The position numbers were made by a program, and so were the translations under genes. The notes beneath the pieces are model-generated. The model was not told where the DNA came from. It searched no databases and worked only from the letters and a program-made list of their open reading frames with translations. Below are positions 10,068 through 16,927 of a DNA stretch of 18,695 bases, piece after piece. Positions within the stretch are counted from its first letter, which is position 1; the number at the start of each line of letters is the position of its first letter. Source of the stretch: Funneliformis mosseae (lineage: Eukaryota > Glomeromycota > Glomeromycetes > Glomerales > Glomeraceae); the NCBI GenBank assembly GCA_910592005.1, contig CAJVPP010001653.1, forward strand, positions 1 to 18,695, written 5' to 3'.

Positions 10068-10273
10068 CAACGGAGCGTAGTTGTATAACCAAAAATCGTT
10101 TATCTTTAACGGGCACCATATCGTAACACGAGTTAAAAAATAAAACCCTATTGGGAATACGCTTATATAATGTAAATGGTAATTTGGTTTCGGTGGATGA
10201 TGAAACTATTTCAATCGTTGATTATTTTAATACGCCTTCATCACGTGAATTTCTTTTAAAAATTTTTAATTAA
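10068..10273 (+). pseudogene. Terminal exon remnant with one nonsense codon
   Basis: After a plausible acceptor (ATTTCAG, 10061-10067), one frame runs from 10070 to TAA at 10271-10273, interrupted only by TAA at 10124-10126. Before the stop it reads TERSCITKNRLSLTGTIS. After it comes NKTLLGIRLYNVNGNLVSVD, then IVDYFNTPSSREFLLKIFN. The two halves share a frame and a style, so a single nonsense change in a former last exon is the simplest explanation. It may belong with the open frame at 9494-9790, 280 bp upstream on the same strand, but no donor links them clearly. The family is not recognised. Confidence 0.4.
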
Positions 10274-10758
10274 TAACTAGTGGCAAGCGACGGGACTTTA
10301 GTAGTTAGCTGCTACTGCGCTATATGGAAATGAAGAAATATGATAGTGATAGAAGTAATAGATAGTTGTAATAAGTAAATAATAAATTTTAGATAGGAAT
10401 CTATACTATATAATAAAAAAATTCCTGAGCGACGGACGCGTTAATATATTATGTTAAGAAACCTCGGAAGGAATTTACCACATGAATCTTTATCACACAC
10501 ATTGGTGTCATTATCATAATGACAATAAATTCGATTTACACGAAAATTTTCAAAGAATTTTTTTTTTTTATTTTAAAATTTTAAAATTCTTTTACTAATC
10601 GAAAACGGATATAATTTTTTATATGTAGATTAGTTTGTTTAATAAAGTGTAATGATCCGCTTTATTATTAATTTAAAACGTGTTCGTAAATCTGATTCGC
10701 AGAAATAAGGTCTTTGGCCAATAATCGTTAACTCAAAAATCCGATCAATCAGAATTGA
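10274..10758. other. Intergenic, with a possible Helitron terminus
   Basis: The stretch 10284-10330 is GC-richer and contains a small AGTAG/CTACT hairpin and the word GCGACGGGACTTT. A related GCGACGGACGCG lies at about 10429-10440. Apart from the candidate terminus at 10400, I see no gene. Confidence 0.35.
10400..10442 (+). mobile_element. Candidate Helitron 5' terminus
   Basis: The sequence starts TCTATACTATATAATAAA and is preceded by A, which fits the TC start and A^T target preference of Helitrons; TCTATACTA-type starts are common in that superfamily. The following AATTCC..GCGACGGACGCG is unlike the surrounding DNA. I could not find a matching 3' end (hairpin followed by CTRR and T) downstream, and there is no Rep/helicase coding in the window, so at most this is a non-autonomous or truncated element. 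Confidence 0.3.
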
Positions 10759-10860
10759 GGACCTTTGCAATAGAAGTAATTTTGACCTAAAATCATTTTG
10801 GCATATAAAAGTAAAATTGATTTTTTCCGGCTGTTTCCCCTCTTTCTATTGCAAAGGTCC
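10759..10860. mobile_element. 102-bp TIR element, copy A
   Basis: It starts GGACCTTTGCAATAGAA and ends TTCTATTGCAAAGGTCC, so the 17-bp termini are perfect inverted repeats. The interior carries TTTTGACCTAAAATCAT and a CATATAAAAGTAAAA block that recur in a second copy near 13870. It has no coding capacity. The size and perfect ends fit a very short MITE. No convincing target-site duplication is seen in the flanks, so the superfamily is open. Confidence 0.7.
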
Positions 10861-10928
10861 CATATAGTTTTTCGTTCCCCTCTGATCAAAAAGATGGTGA
10901 CACGAGGATGATCAAAAATAAAATTCCG

Positions 10929-10942
10929 TTTTGGCGCGAAAA
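10929..10942 (+). promoter_or_regulatory. E2F-like box TTTTGGCGCGAAAA
   Basis: The core TTTGGCGCGAAA is an exact match to the E2F/DP consensus TTTSGCGCSAAA and is nearly symmetrical. It lies about 125 bp upstream of an ATG followed by a short open exon and a GTAAGT donor (11067-11102), a sensible promoter position. Whether it is used is inference. Confidence 0.4.
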
Positions 10943-11066
10943 TAAAAAATAAATACGTAATTTAAAATAAAAGAAAAAAATAAGTAAAAAAAAAAAAAAA
11001 TCCAATAAAACGCTTAGACTCATTCCAACTCGTGATTTATTTTCGCTAACATAAAATAAGTCTTTA

Positions 11067-11096
11067 ATGACTACAGGAGAAGAAACCAACACCTGG
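11067..11096 (+). CDS. Possible short first exon (MTTGEETNTW)
   Basis: An ATG at 11067 opens ten codons (MTTGEETNTW) that run straight into GTAAGTGG, a strong splice donor. The upstream 140 bp is A-rich, with poly-A tracts and an E2F-like box, which would suit a 5' leader. No second exon could be assigned: the 160-bp retroposon at 11277-11436 lies about 180 bp downstream and the sequence after it has no protein-like frame. It may be the start of a gene whose body was lost, or a chance ATG-donor pair. The family cannot be judged from ten residues. Confidence 0.3.
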
Positions 11097-11257
11097 GTAA
11101 GTGGATATTCTAATACGAGATAAAATATTAAAAATAATCGCGTAGGTAGGTAAAAAAAAAAAAAGCCACGAATTTTATTTCGCTTTTAAAAAAAAAATAT
11201 TCTACAAGAACGCTTTGGAAGTTTTTTTTGTGCACAAAGATAATAATTTTAGTATAA

Positions 11258-11455
11258 TCTATAAAATAATTTAATTTTTTTTTTTTTTTTTTTAATGTTC
11301 GCCCGAACATCCCGACTAAGGCTCGTATGTCCTATATGCCATTGTACTCAGAATCAAGCCCTCCTGGCTACTTTTAAAGCTGGTCTGAACCGCCGAATCA
11401 CTAGCCATCGCGATATACAAAGCGAGCAACACGTGGTCTATAAAATAATTTAATT
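11258..11455 (-). mobile_element. SINE-like retroposon with 19-bp target duplication
   Basis: The 19-mer TCTATAAAATAATTTAATT occurs at 11258-11276 and again, identically, at 11437-11455. Between the copies, read on the minus strand, is a GC-rich body of about 140 bp beginning CCACGTGTTGCTCGC, followed by AATTT-free poly-A (T run at 11277-11293 on the plus strand). A long perfect duplication plus a poly-A tail is the hallmark of LINE-mediated retrotransposition. Near the head is GATGGCTAGTGATTCGG, which resembles a Pol III A box. The body ends in a perfect ATGTTC/GAACAT hairpin. The perfect duplication implies recent insertion. It could be a SINE or a retrocopy of another small RNA; the body was not matched to a known RNA. 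Confidence 0.75.
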
Positions 11456-11529
11456 AAAAATTACCAAAATCAGAACTCACATTCGGTGTCACCTCTAAGA
11501 CTTCTACTATAAACCTTTACAGTACGGTT

Positions 11530-11548
11530 AGCAATGTACTGTATGTTT
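11530..11548. repeat. Small inverted repeat GTAC-type
   Basis: The 8-mers TACAGTAC and GTACTGTA flank a 10-nt spacer around 11519-11544, forming a small hairpin just outside the left end of the 11601-12314 element. It may be part of the same repeat family, since GTAC-containing words are frequent here. No function is evident. Confidence 0.3.
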
Positions 11549-11600
11549 TGTATGTATGAGGTATCCCCTAAATGGTTACGTTACGATTTCGTCATTTGGA

Positions 11601-12314
11601 TACGGTACTATAAAATTTTTGCAGGTACGAATATTTTTTACTAATCATACCGCATCTATAACTCTGTATGTATATATAAATACTATCGATATTGTGTGCA
11701 TGGTACGATCCTATTTATTTAAAAAACGTACCTGCATCTTTAGTACGTACCTGCAACTTACGTACCTGCAACTTTATTTATCCAAAATTTTTTTTCAATT
11801 CTTTTAGATTTTTATGAAGTTATGTCGTATATATAATCTAAATTTATATTACCTCTCAAGTTTTTTTTCTCGCTAACAAATAAAGAAAAGTTACGTTCAA
11901 TAAATTTCGTCATTTCCCAGATTTTTCAAAGTTGCAGTAACTTAAATATTTACTAGACTTAATTTAGCGATCATATATTATACTTAAAATTTTTTTTATT
12001 TTTAAATATCTTATATTTATTATTCAATAATGCTTGAAATTATAATTAATTGTATTATCTAATACATATCGATATGCAAATTATTTTATTAGAAATATTT
12101 TATTAAAACAACAAATATTGCTATCTAGAAAATGAATTAGACGCGCTAAAAAATCTAAGCAAATTAAGGTTGATTTAAGCAAATATATTTAACTAACTAG
12201 TTTAAAACGTTCCCAAAAATATAGAGTTAATGATCACCGTTAATAATTCGCTATATTGGTATTTATCTATATATAATTAATTGATCGTACCTATAAATAA
12301 TTTATCGTACCGTA
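11601..12314. mobile_element. 714-bp element with 30-bp TIRs
   Basis: The 30-bp ends at 11601-11630 and 12285-12314 match at 25 of 30 positions as inverted repeats. They share the outer TACGGTAC and the inner AGGTACGA. CGTACC/GGTACG words recur inside, including three near-tandem copies of ACGTACCTGCA at 11726-11775, a pattern seen for transposase-binding sites. The interior is A/T-rich without a credible frame; the open run at 11556-11807 crosses the left boundary and is repetitive. No target duplication is clear. It fits a non-autonomous DNA transposon of unassigned superfamily. Confidence 0.5.
11726..11775 (+). repeat. Three near-tandem ACGTACCTGCA repeats
   Basis: ACGTACCTGCA starts at 11726, 11745 and 11760, followed each time by TCTTT, ACTT or ACTTT. 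The inverse form TTTTTGCAGGTACG lies in the left TIR (11617-11630). The arrangement suggests an internal protein-binding array of the surrounding element. Confidence 0.6.
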
Positions 12315-12861
12315 ATTAAATACTATATACTCAAATCAAAAGTGGTCGATTTTAAATGGAACATCAGGAATGCCTAATCGATCCTCAGTCATTTCTTTCC
12401 ATTCTTCGTCATTGAACAACCCTCTAATACCTTGATCATCATAATTTATGATAAAAGAAAAGCAAAATGAGTTTTTTGAATACTTACTCTTCGTAATCAT
12501 TGTCTTTTACGTAATTGAAAAGTATATCCAGAACTTAATTTTAATTTTTCTGTTTCTGGTATTTTTTCGAATAATTGACGAAATGCCTCTTTATCAACTT
12601 TAGCACGGGTGTCTATCAATATCATCGTTTCCACCATCATTTTGATTCTCATGATCTTCAACTTCACCTCATTCGTCAATATAAACGTTTCTTCGTCACT
12701 ATCATCCGTTTCATACTCGTCTTGCACTTCTGGCCTATCCTTTCGCTAAATACACATGCAATAGTAAAAAAAATTTTGAGAATTTTACAAACTATTTATT
12801 ATTTGTGAGTTGATTCATACTAACCTTCTTGGTTGTATCACTAGTTATAGCGTGTTTGGTG

Positions 12862-13187
12862 TAGAGATGGAGATGATTCTATCAGTTCCATTTTGGTTCC
12901 TCTTCGGTTCTACTTCGACTCTTAAGTAAATTAAAACTTTGGCGTTAAGTTAAATTTATACTAATAGAGCATCATGTGATGATCAATTTACAAATTTTTT
13001 TTGACTGGTTATCAAACAAATTCGTCCTGTTATTACCTTTAAATTGATGACAATCCGATTTTGAGCCGACTCTTGGAACCGGTCCGGAGTCGGTTCTGGT
13101 CCAATTTTTAAAATTGGTTAAAAATGGTATTATAATCGGTTCCAGAATCGACTCGGAGTCGCTCTTTTTGAACCGTCCCCATCCCTA
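12862..13187. mobile_element. hAT-type MITE (326 bp) with perfect 8-bp TSD
   Basis: GTTTGGTG flanks the element exactly on both sides (12854-12861 and 13188-13195). The left end reads TAGAGATGGAGATGATTC and the right end, reversed, TAGGGATGGGGACGGTTC; these TIRs match at most positions. TAGGGATGGG-type ends with 8-bp duplications are diagnostic of hAT elements. The interior is rich in GGTTC, GACTC and GGAACCGG words in both orientations and folds back on itself, with no coding frame. It sits within a coding exon of the minus-strand pseudogene: removing the element and one duplicate restores a continuous reading KDHTKHAITSDTTKK. Confidence 0.85.
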
Positions 13188-13370
13188 GTTTGGTGTGATC
13201 CTTTTTATCTTGAGGTTGGTACCCATCAGTGCGCACCGCTGATGGTTATCGTGCTCTCGTTTCTGATCAATCAATGACAAAACATTAATGAACGTTGTAA
13301 CTCGTTTGATGGACATATGTGCTGATCTTTCCGCAAAATACTTATTCCAGTCACTTTTGAAAACATCATC

Positions 13371-13390
13371 CTACATTAAATAAGACTCAC
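13371..13390 (-). other. 20-nt GT-AG segment between two coding pieces
   Basis: On the minus strand GTGAGTCTTATTTAATGTAG lies between ...ATGTGGAAG and GATGATGTT.... It starts with a strong donor and ends with a valid acceptor. Skipping it joins QQMWK to DDVFKSDW in phase. It is far shorter than the other introns in this window (54-121 nt), so it is either an internally deleted intron in a pseudogene or a chance arrangement. True 20-nt splicing would be exceptional. Confidence 0.4.
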
Positions 13391-13635
13391 CTTCCACATT
13401 TGCTGAATTTTTCTAAGCATTCCCATCCTCTCTTCGCTAATAACACCTGACATCTTTAAGACCTTGAAAGCGCATGAGTGAAGGCATTGGTAGCGATATG
13501 TTTCGTCTTACGATTCAAATATCGGTAAAATTTGAGAGGTACTGGGTTAAGAATATGCAACAACCAGTTGATGTTAGATTTTTCAATTTCTTTTATCTAA
13601 CCGTTACATATAAATATATTACTTAGTAAATGTTT

Positions 13636-13790
13636 GTGTGAGTCGAGAACCTTCCGAGTACATTGTAAATTGTAAGCTGAGAAAGGCCGATGCGACTATG
13701 TAGACTTACACGATGGGTTATGGTAGTAACTTATTAACTAGACTGCCATCGCGCTTAACGGCTTACAAGCTCGTACAAAAAGAGCTCCTA
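13636..13790 (-). mobile_element. Possible tRNA-derived SINE fragment
   Basis: On the minus strand, GCGATGGCAGTCTAGTTAAT (13730-13754) resembles the A box and D-arm of class II tRNAs (TGGCxxAGTxxGGTTAA). About 80-100 nt further on, GGTTCTCGACTC (13640-13651) resembles a B box. The region is GC-richer than its surroundings, like the SINE at 11277-11436, which also starts with a CGCGATGGC word. No cloverleaf can be folded with confidence, and there is no poly-A tail or duplication, so this would be an old fragment. Confidence 0.3.
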
Positions 13791-13869
13791 GTAGGTAATT
13801 ATCTTCGGAAACGCTTCGTCTAATCTCGTACTTGAAATACTATCACGTGTCATCGTTCAAACAATATGT

Positions 13870-13976
13870 GACCTTTGCAATAGAAAAGGGGATTAAATAA
13901 ATGCTAAAGCTGAACATATTTTGACCTAAAAATCATATTTGAATATAAAGTAAATCCCGCGACTCTTTCCCATATA
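13870..13976. mobile_element. Second copy of the short TIR element, end truncated
   Basis: GACCTTTGCAATAGAAAAGGGG at its left end matches the right terminus of the copy at 10759-10860 (reversed), and the interior repeats TTTTGACCTAAAAATCAT and GAATATAAAGTAAA. The right TIR (CTATTGCAAAGGTC) is missing; the sequence passes from CTCTTTCC straight to CATATA, as if the terminus had been deleted. It confirms that the 102-bp unit is a dispersed repeat. Confidence 0.6.
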
Positions 13977-14472
13977 ATCAGTGTATGATTTCCAATCTAT
14001 CCAAAACAAGTTATAACGAGTATATCCCTATATCGTAACAATATTCAGAATAACAAAAATTCACAATATACTTACCTCAAATGAAATTCGTAAGTAATGT
14101 TCTTGAGAAATTTCATATGTACGCCATAACAGAAAATTTTTTTTTTTATTCAGCGCGTTTAGGAATAGAATTATTTCTTAATTTCTTAATTTGGAGAATT
14201 CGTGTGTGGCTGAAGGGAATAAAACTCAATTTTCGTACAACCCAAATTCAAAACGTGTCAAATTGTATAAATATGAATTAAAATAAGATCGGCGGCCTGC
14301 TGATCCTTACCATCATAAAAAAAATTTTATATTATGTACAAGTATTTTATACTGACGCGAACTTGCTGCCTAATTAATATTCATTACTGTAATAATCACC
14401 TTCTATGAATAAGTCCAATAAAAGAAAAAAAAAAAGTGTATTTTTATTTTTATACGTCGTTACACATCAAAA

Positions 14473-14491
14473 AATATATATATATATATAA
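14473..14491. repeat. TA-dinucleotide microsatellite
   Basis: A run of TA dinucleotides of about 18 nt lies roughly 280 bp upstream of the kinase start. It is a length-variable site of no evident function. Confidence 0.7.
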
Positions 14492-14728
14492 AAGCATCTT
14501 TAACATCATCAGTCAATCCAAATTATTTTCTAAACCAAAATATATTATACATTATAAATTTATATATAAATCAATATCATTTTTATAAAGCAAATACATT
14601 TTATTAACATTAGAAAGTCCAGAAATTTTAGTGTAAAATTGACATTTTTTTAATACTTTGTAAAGTTTTTTTGATCACATTTAATATCGAAGAGCTGAAA
14701 AAATATAAAAATCCATCAAAAATAATTC

Positions 14729-14736
14729 TATAAATA
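14729..14736 (+). promoter_or_regulatory. TATA box of the kinase gene
   Basis: TATAAATA lies 31 bp upstream of the kinase ATG, followed by a pyrimidine-rich stretch (TCTTTATTCTTTTC) where transcription could begin. This would give a leader of 10 nt or less, or else the site is fortuitous. Position and sequence fit; use is inferred. Confidence 0.45.
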
Positions 14737-14766
14737 TTTGCATCTTTATTCTTTTCAAATAAAGCT

Positions 14767-16128
14767 ATGGAATATAAACCGTTGCAGTTACTTGATAATT
14801 GGATTAAAGAAGCTATTTCTAAAGATCATATTAAATATTATGAATACAATTATTTTAGCAATTTTCAAGAGGTTGGAAGAGGAGGATTCGGAATAGTCTA
14901 TCGTGCCAATTGGAAAAAATTAAACAAATATTTTGCACTGAAATCTTTTAACTCCAATATGGTCACAGTTGAAGAAATCGTTCACGAGGTAAATTTGATC
15001 CAAAATTTTACCCTCACGCGATCGTAGTAATAATTTATTTGACACAATGTTTTTACATACTTGTCATCAATTATTCATCATATAGATAATTTTTGTAATT
15101 TTCATATAGATTAAACTTCAACGAAAAGTTGATTTTCATGATAATATTATTCGCTTTTATGGCATATCTTCCGATCTAGGTACTAATAATTACTATTGAA
15201 ATTTTAAAATTTAAAGTAAAGATGTTGTAACTTAAGGTTTTATTTAGAAAATCGAAATGATCGTTCAAAGTATTTGTTAGTAATGGAATATGCTGATGGA
15301 GGTACTCTTCGAAACCATTTAAAGGAAATCTTTAATGAGCTTACCTGGAACGATAAATACGATTTGGCATTTCAATTGGCCAGTGCTGTATCATGCTTAC
15401 ATGATGAAGGAATTGTGCATCGTGATTTGGTAAATAATTTTATGTTGCTTTTATTAAAAATATTGTTTAAAATATTGACAATTTTTATATAAATAAATAG
15501 CATTCCAACAATATATTTGTTCACCAAAATTGTATAAAACTGGGGGATTTTGGATTATCAAAAGGAATTGAAGAAGAAACTGAATTATCAAATGATTTTG
15601 GTATAATTCCCTATATTGACCCAAAAAGGTTTAACTCATTACAATATAAGCTAAACGAAAAGGGTGATGTCTACAGTGTTGGTGTGCTTTTATGGGAGAT
15701 ATCAAGTGGATATGCTCCTTTTGATATTGAAAAATATGATTTCGACCTAATTAAAAGTATTTCGGAAGGTCGCAGAGAAGAAATTATTCCTGATACTCCC
15801 GAAGATTATGTAAAAGTTTATACTGGTAAATATATTTATTAAATTCTATTATAATTATCACAATATTTTTTGACCATTCAGTTTACTTTTAGAATGTTGG
15901 AATTATGAACCAGAAAATCGTCCAGATATGAGTAAAGTAGTTGAAGCGGTTGGTAAATTTAAAGCTATTCTTACAAAAAGTAACCTTGCGGCAAATGAGC
16001 AAACTGGCGATTATAATTTAAATGACCAATTATCGGAACAACAACTTGATAATAAGGATTCTTCATCACATGCGTTACATAGTGAATTATCTCAAATTAT
16101 ACAAAATTTTGATATGATGAAAATTTGA
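14767..16128 (+). CDS. Protein kinase, TKL/tyrosine-kinase-like, five exons
   Basis: Exons 14767-14988, 15110-15179, 15248-15429, 15501-15825 and 15893-16128 join in phase across GT-AG introns of 121, 68, 71 and 67 nt to give 344 residues. It should phosphorylate Ser/Thr (possibly Tyr) on protein substrates in the cytoplasm; there is no signal peptide or membrane span. Visible motifs: Gly loop GRGGFGIV (37-44), ATP-binding Lys59 in FALKSF, helix-C Glu74, gatekeeper/hinge VMEYADGG (109-116), catalytic loop HRDLHSNN (155-162; Asp157, Asn162), DFG (174-176), PYIDPK in the APE position (195-200), [12 protein letters not shown] (214-225) and the ENRP Arg276. The N-terminal 30 residues and a polar Gln/Asn/Ser-rich tail (about 295-344) flank the domain. 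It matches the greatly expanded kinase family of Rhizophagus-like fungi, here without Sel1 repeats. The first ATG of the frame lies just below a TATA box. All catalytic residues are present, so it is probably active; its substrate is unknown. Confidence 0.92.
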
Positions 16129-16139
16129 AATTCGATATT

Positions 16140-16225
16140 ATATGGGTGGGAAGTTTGCGGAATAAAAATCAAAATTTTGTTAAAAAATTCCCATAGCCTG
16201 ATTTTTCCTAGCAATCTTCCCATAT
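16140..16225. repeat. Imperfect foldback at the kinase 3' end
   Basis: ATATGGGTGGGAAGTTTGC (16140-16158) and, inverted, ATATGGGAAGATTGC (16211-16225 reversed) match with a 4-nt gap. The similarity continues inwards as GGAA.AAAAATC on both arms. The unit begins about 11 bp after the kinase stop codon, and its left arm contains AATAAA. It may be a small MITE that now supplies the 3' end of the transcript, or an original 3' UTR hairpin. Confidence 0.45.
16161..16166 (+). terminator. Polyadenylation signal AATAAA of the kinase gene
   Basis: A canonical AATAAA lies 33 nt after the TGA stop. It sits within the left arm of the foldback repeat at 16140-16225. Cleavage would be expected 10-30 nt downstream. 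Confidence 0.55.
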
Positions 16226-16927
16226 ATAGTCTAAATAGTTTGTCTTATTTTTATAGAAAAATATAAATGAGTAATTTTTAAAAAACTTACGTAATCTACA
16301 CTGTCGCACTTTGAAATATGTAATATTTTTTAGGTGATTTATTTTATGATAAAACCTTCTTTTAATGTTCTTTAGATAGATAAATAAGATTACAAAGTAC
16401 ACATTTTGCAATGTAGTATCATTCAAAGATGCATTGACGACGAAATGTATTATTAAAAACAATCATATTGCGTAACTTGTTTGTGAGGGGTTTTTAACTG
16501 CGCCATTTGACATTAAAAAATACCGTAAATTATCGCTTTTCCAACCTCCAGACCTTAACCTATGTAACATCATGATATTAATAAGTTAATAAATGAAAGA
16601 ATATTTTGTTTTTGTTTTTTAATGCAAATGTATGCGGGTTCCTGCATCTTGCAACGGAATTATTAGAACTTTGATCCGATTATGGACACGATTTACCTGG
16701 TTTCTCATAAATAAGACTTATGTAATTAATACAGGAAAAAAAGGATGATCTAGTTCAAATAATTTGCATCCAGTGTAATTTGCATTATGGAAGTTAAAGG
16801 TTACCTAGTTTATGATTTATTGTCGAAATGTAGTAGCCGCTTTGTACCGGAACAATATATTATCATTAGTTATAGTAGGGAAATATAGCAATCGGTTAGT
16901 ATAACATGGTTTTTTTTTGTATATGAA
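16226..16927. other. Intergenic region after the kinase gene
   Basis: No gene is supportable; the minus-strand open run at 16208-16462 is a Lys/Asn/Phe/Tyr-rich translation of A/T DNA. The 10-mer TAATTTGCAT occurs twice (16760-16769 and 16776-16785), giving two octamer-like ATTTGCAT words 16 bp apart, which could be regulatory or chance. Confidence 0.4.

Larger units (their letters stand above)
12336..13507 (-). pseudogene. Multi-exon host pseudogene split by a MITE
   Basis: Minus-strand pieces in order: 13507-13391 (includes KVLKMSGVISEERMGMLRKI, ends QQMWK); a 20-nt GT-AG segment (13390-13371); 13370-12825 (SDWNKYFAERSAHMSIKRV, then INVLSLIDQKREHDN, and after a frame change and the MITE, AITSDTTKK); a 79-nt intron (12824-12746, GTTAGT...TTTAG); 12745-12488 (RKDRPEVQDEYETDDSDEE, then KMMVETMILIDTRAKVDKEA, then VLDILFNYVKDNDYE after a 1-nt shift); a 57-nt intron (12487-12431); and a last piece to TGA 12336-12338 (GLFNDEEWKEMTEDRLGIPD). 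TTKK joins RKDRPEV in phase, giving a basic then acidic segment that could be a nuclear signal. Frame changes near 13230 and 12535 and the insertion at 12862-13187 make it non-functional. The family is not recognised; the upstream exons are not certain. Confidence 0.6.
13508..14700. other. Intergenic region upstream of the kinase gene
   Basis: Apart from the possible tRNA-derived SINE and the second short TIR repeat listed separately, this stretch shows a few GC-richer words (13740-13830) and a GATCGGCGG/TGCTGATC imperfect palindrome near 14287-14305. The open run at 14081-14281 has an F/L-rich translation crossing a T10 tract and is not credible as a gene. Confidence 0.4.

Noticed and set aside
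10886..11310. Two minus-strand open frames of 60-68 codons
   Set aside because: Both depend on poly-Phe/poly-Lys from T and A tracts, and the second crosses the retroposon target duplication and tail.
11556..11807. 83-codon plus-strand open frame
   Set aside because: It spans the left TIR boundary of the 11601-12314 element and repeats its own YLQL words because of the ACGTACCTGCA array.
12575..12808. 77-codon plus-strand open frame
   Set aside because: Shadow of the minus-strand exon at 12488-12745 and its intron.
13219..13241. CCATCAG/CTGATGG hairpin as a regulatory site
   Set aside because: It falls within the coding remnant on the minus strand, close to a frameshift, and is better seen as chance or the scar of the indel.
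14081..14281. 66-codon plus-strand open frame upstream of the kinase
   Set aside because: It crosses a T10 tract, has no family resemblance and no flanking signals.
15274..15492. Separate kinase-fragment genes within 14767-16128
   Set aside because: The open pieces are exons of one gene; GT-AG introns join them in phase and restore all kinase motifs.
16208..16462. 84-codon minus-strand open frame after the kinase
   Set aside because: Low-complexity Asn/Lys/Phe/Tyr translation and no supporting context.
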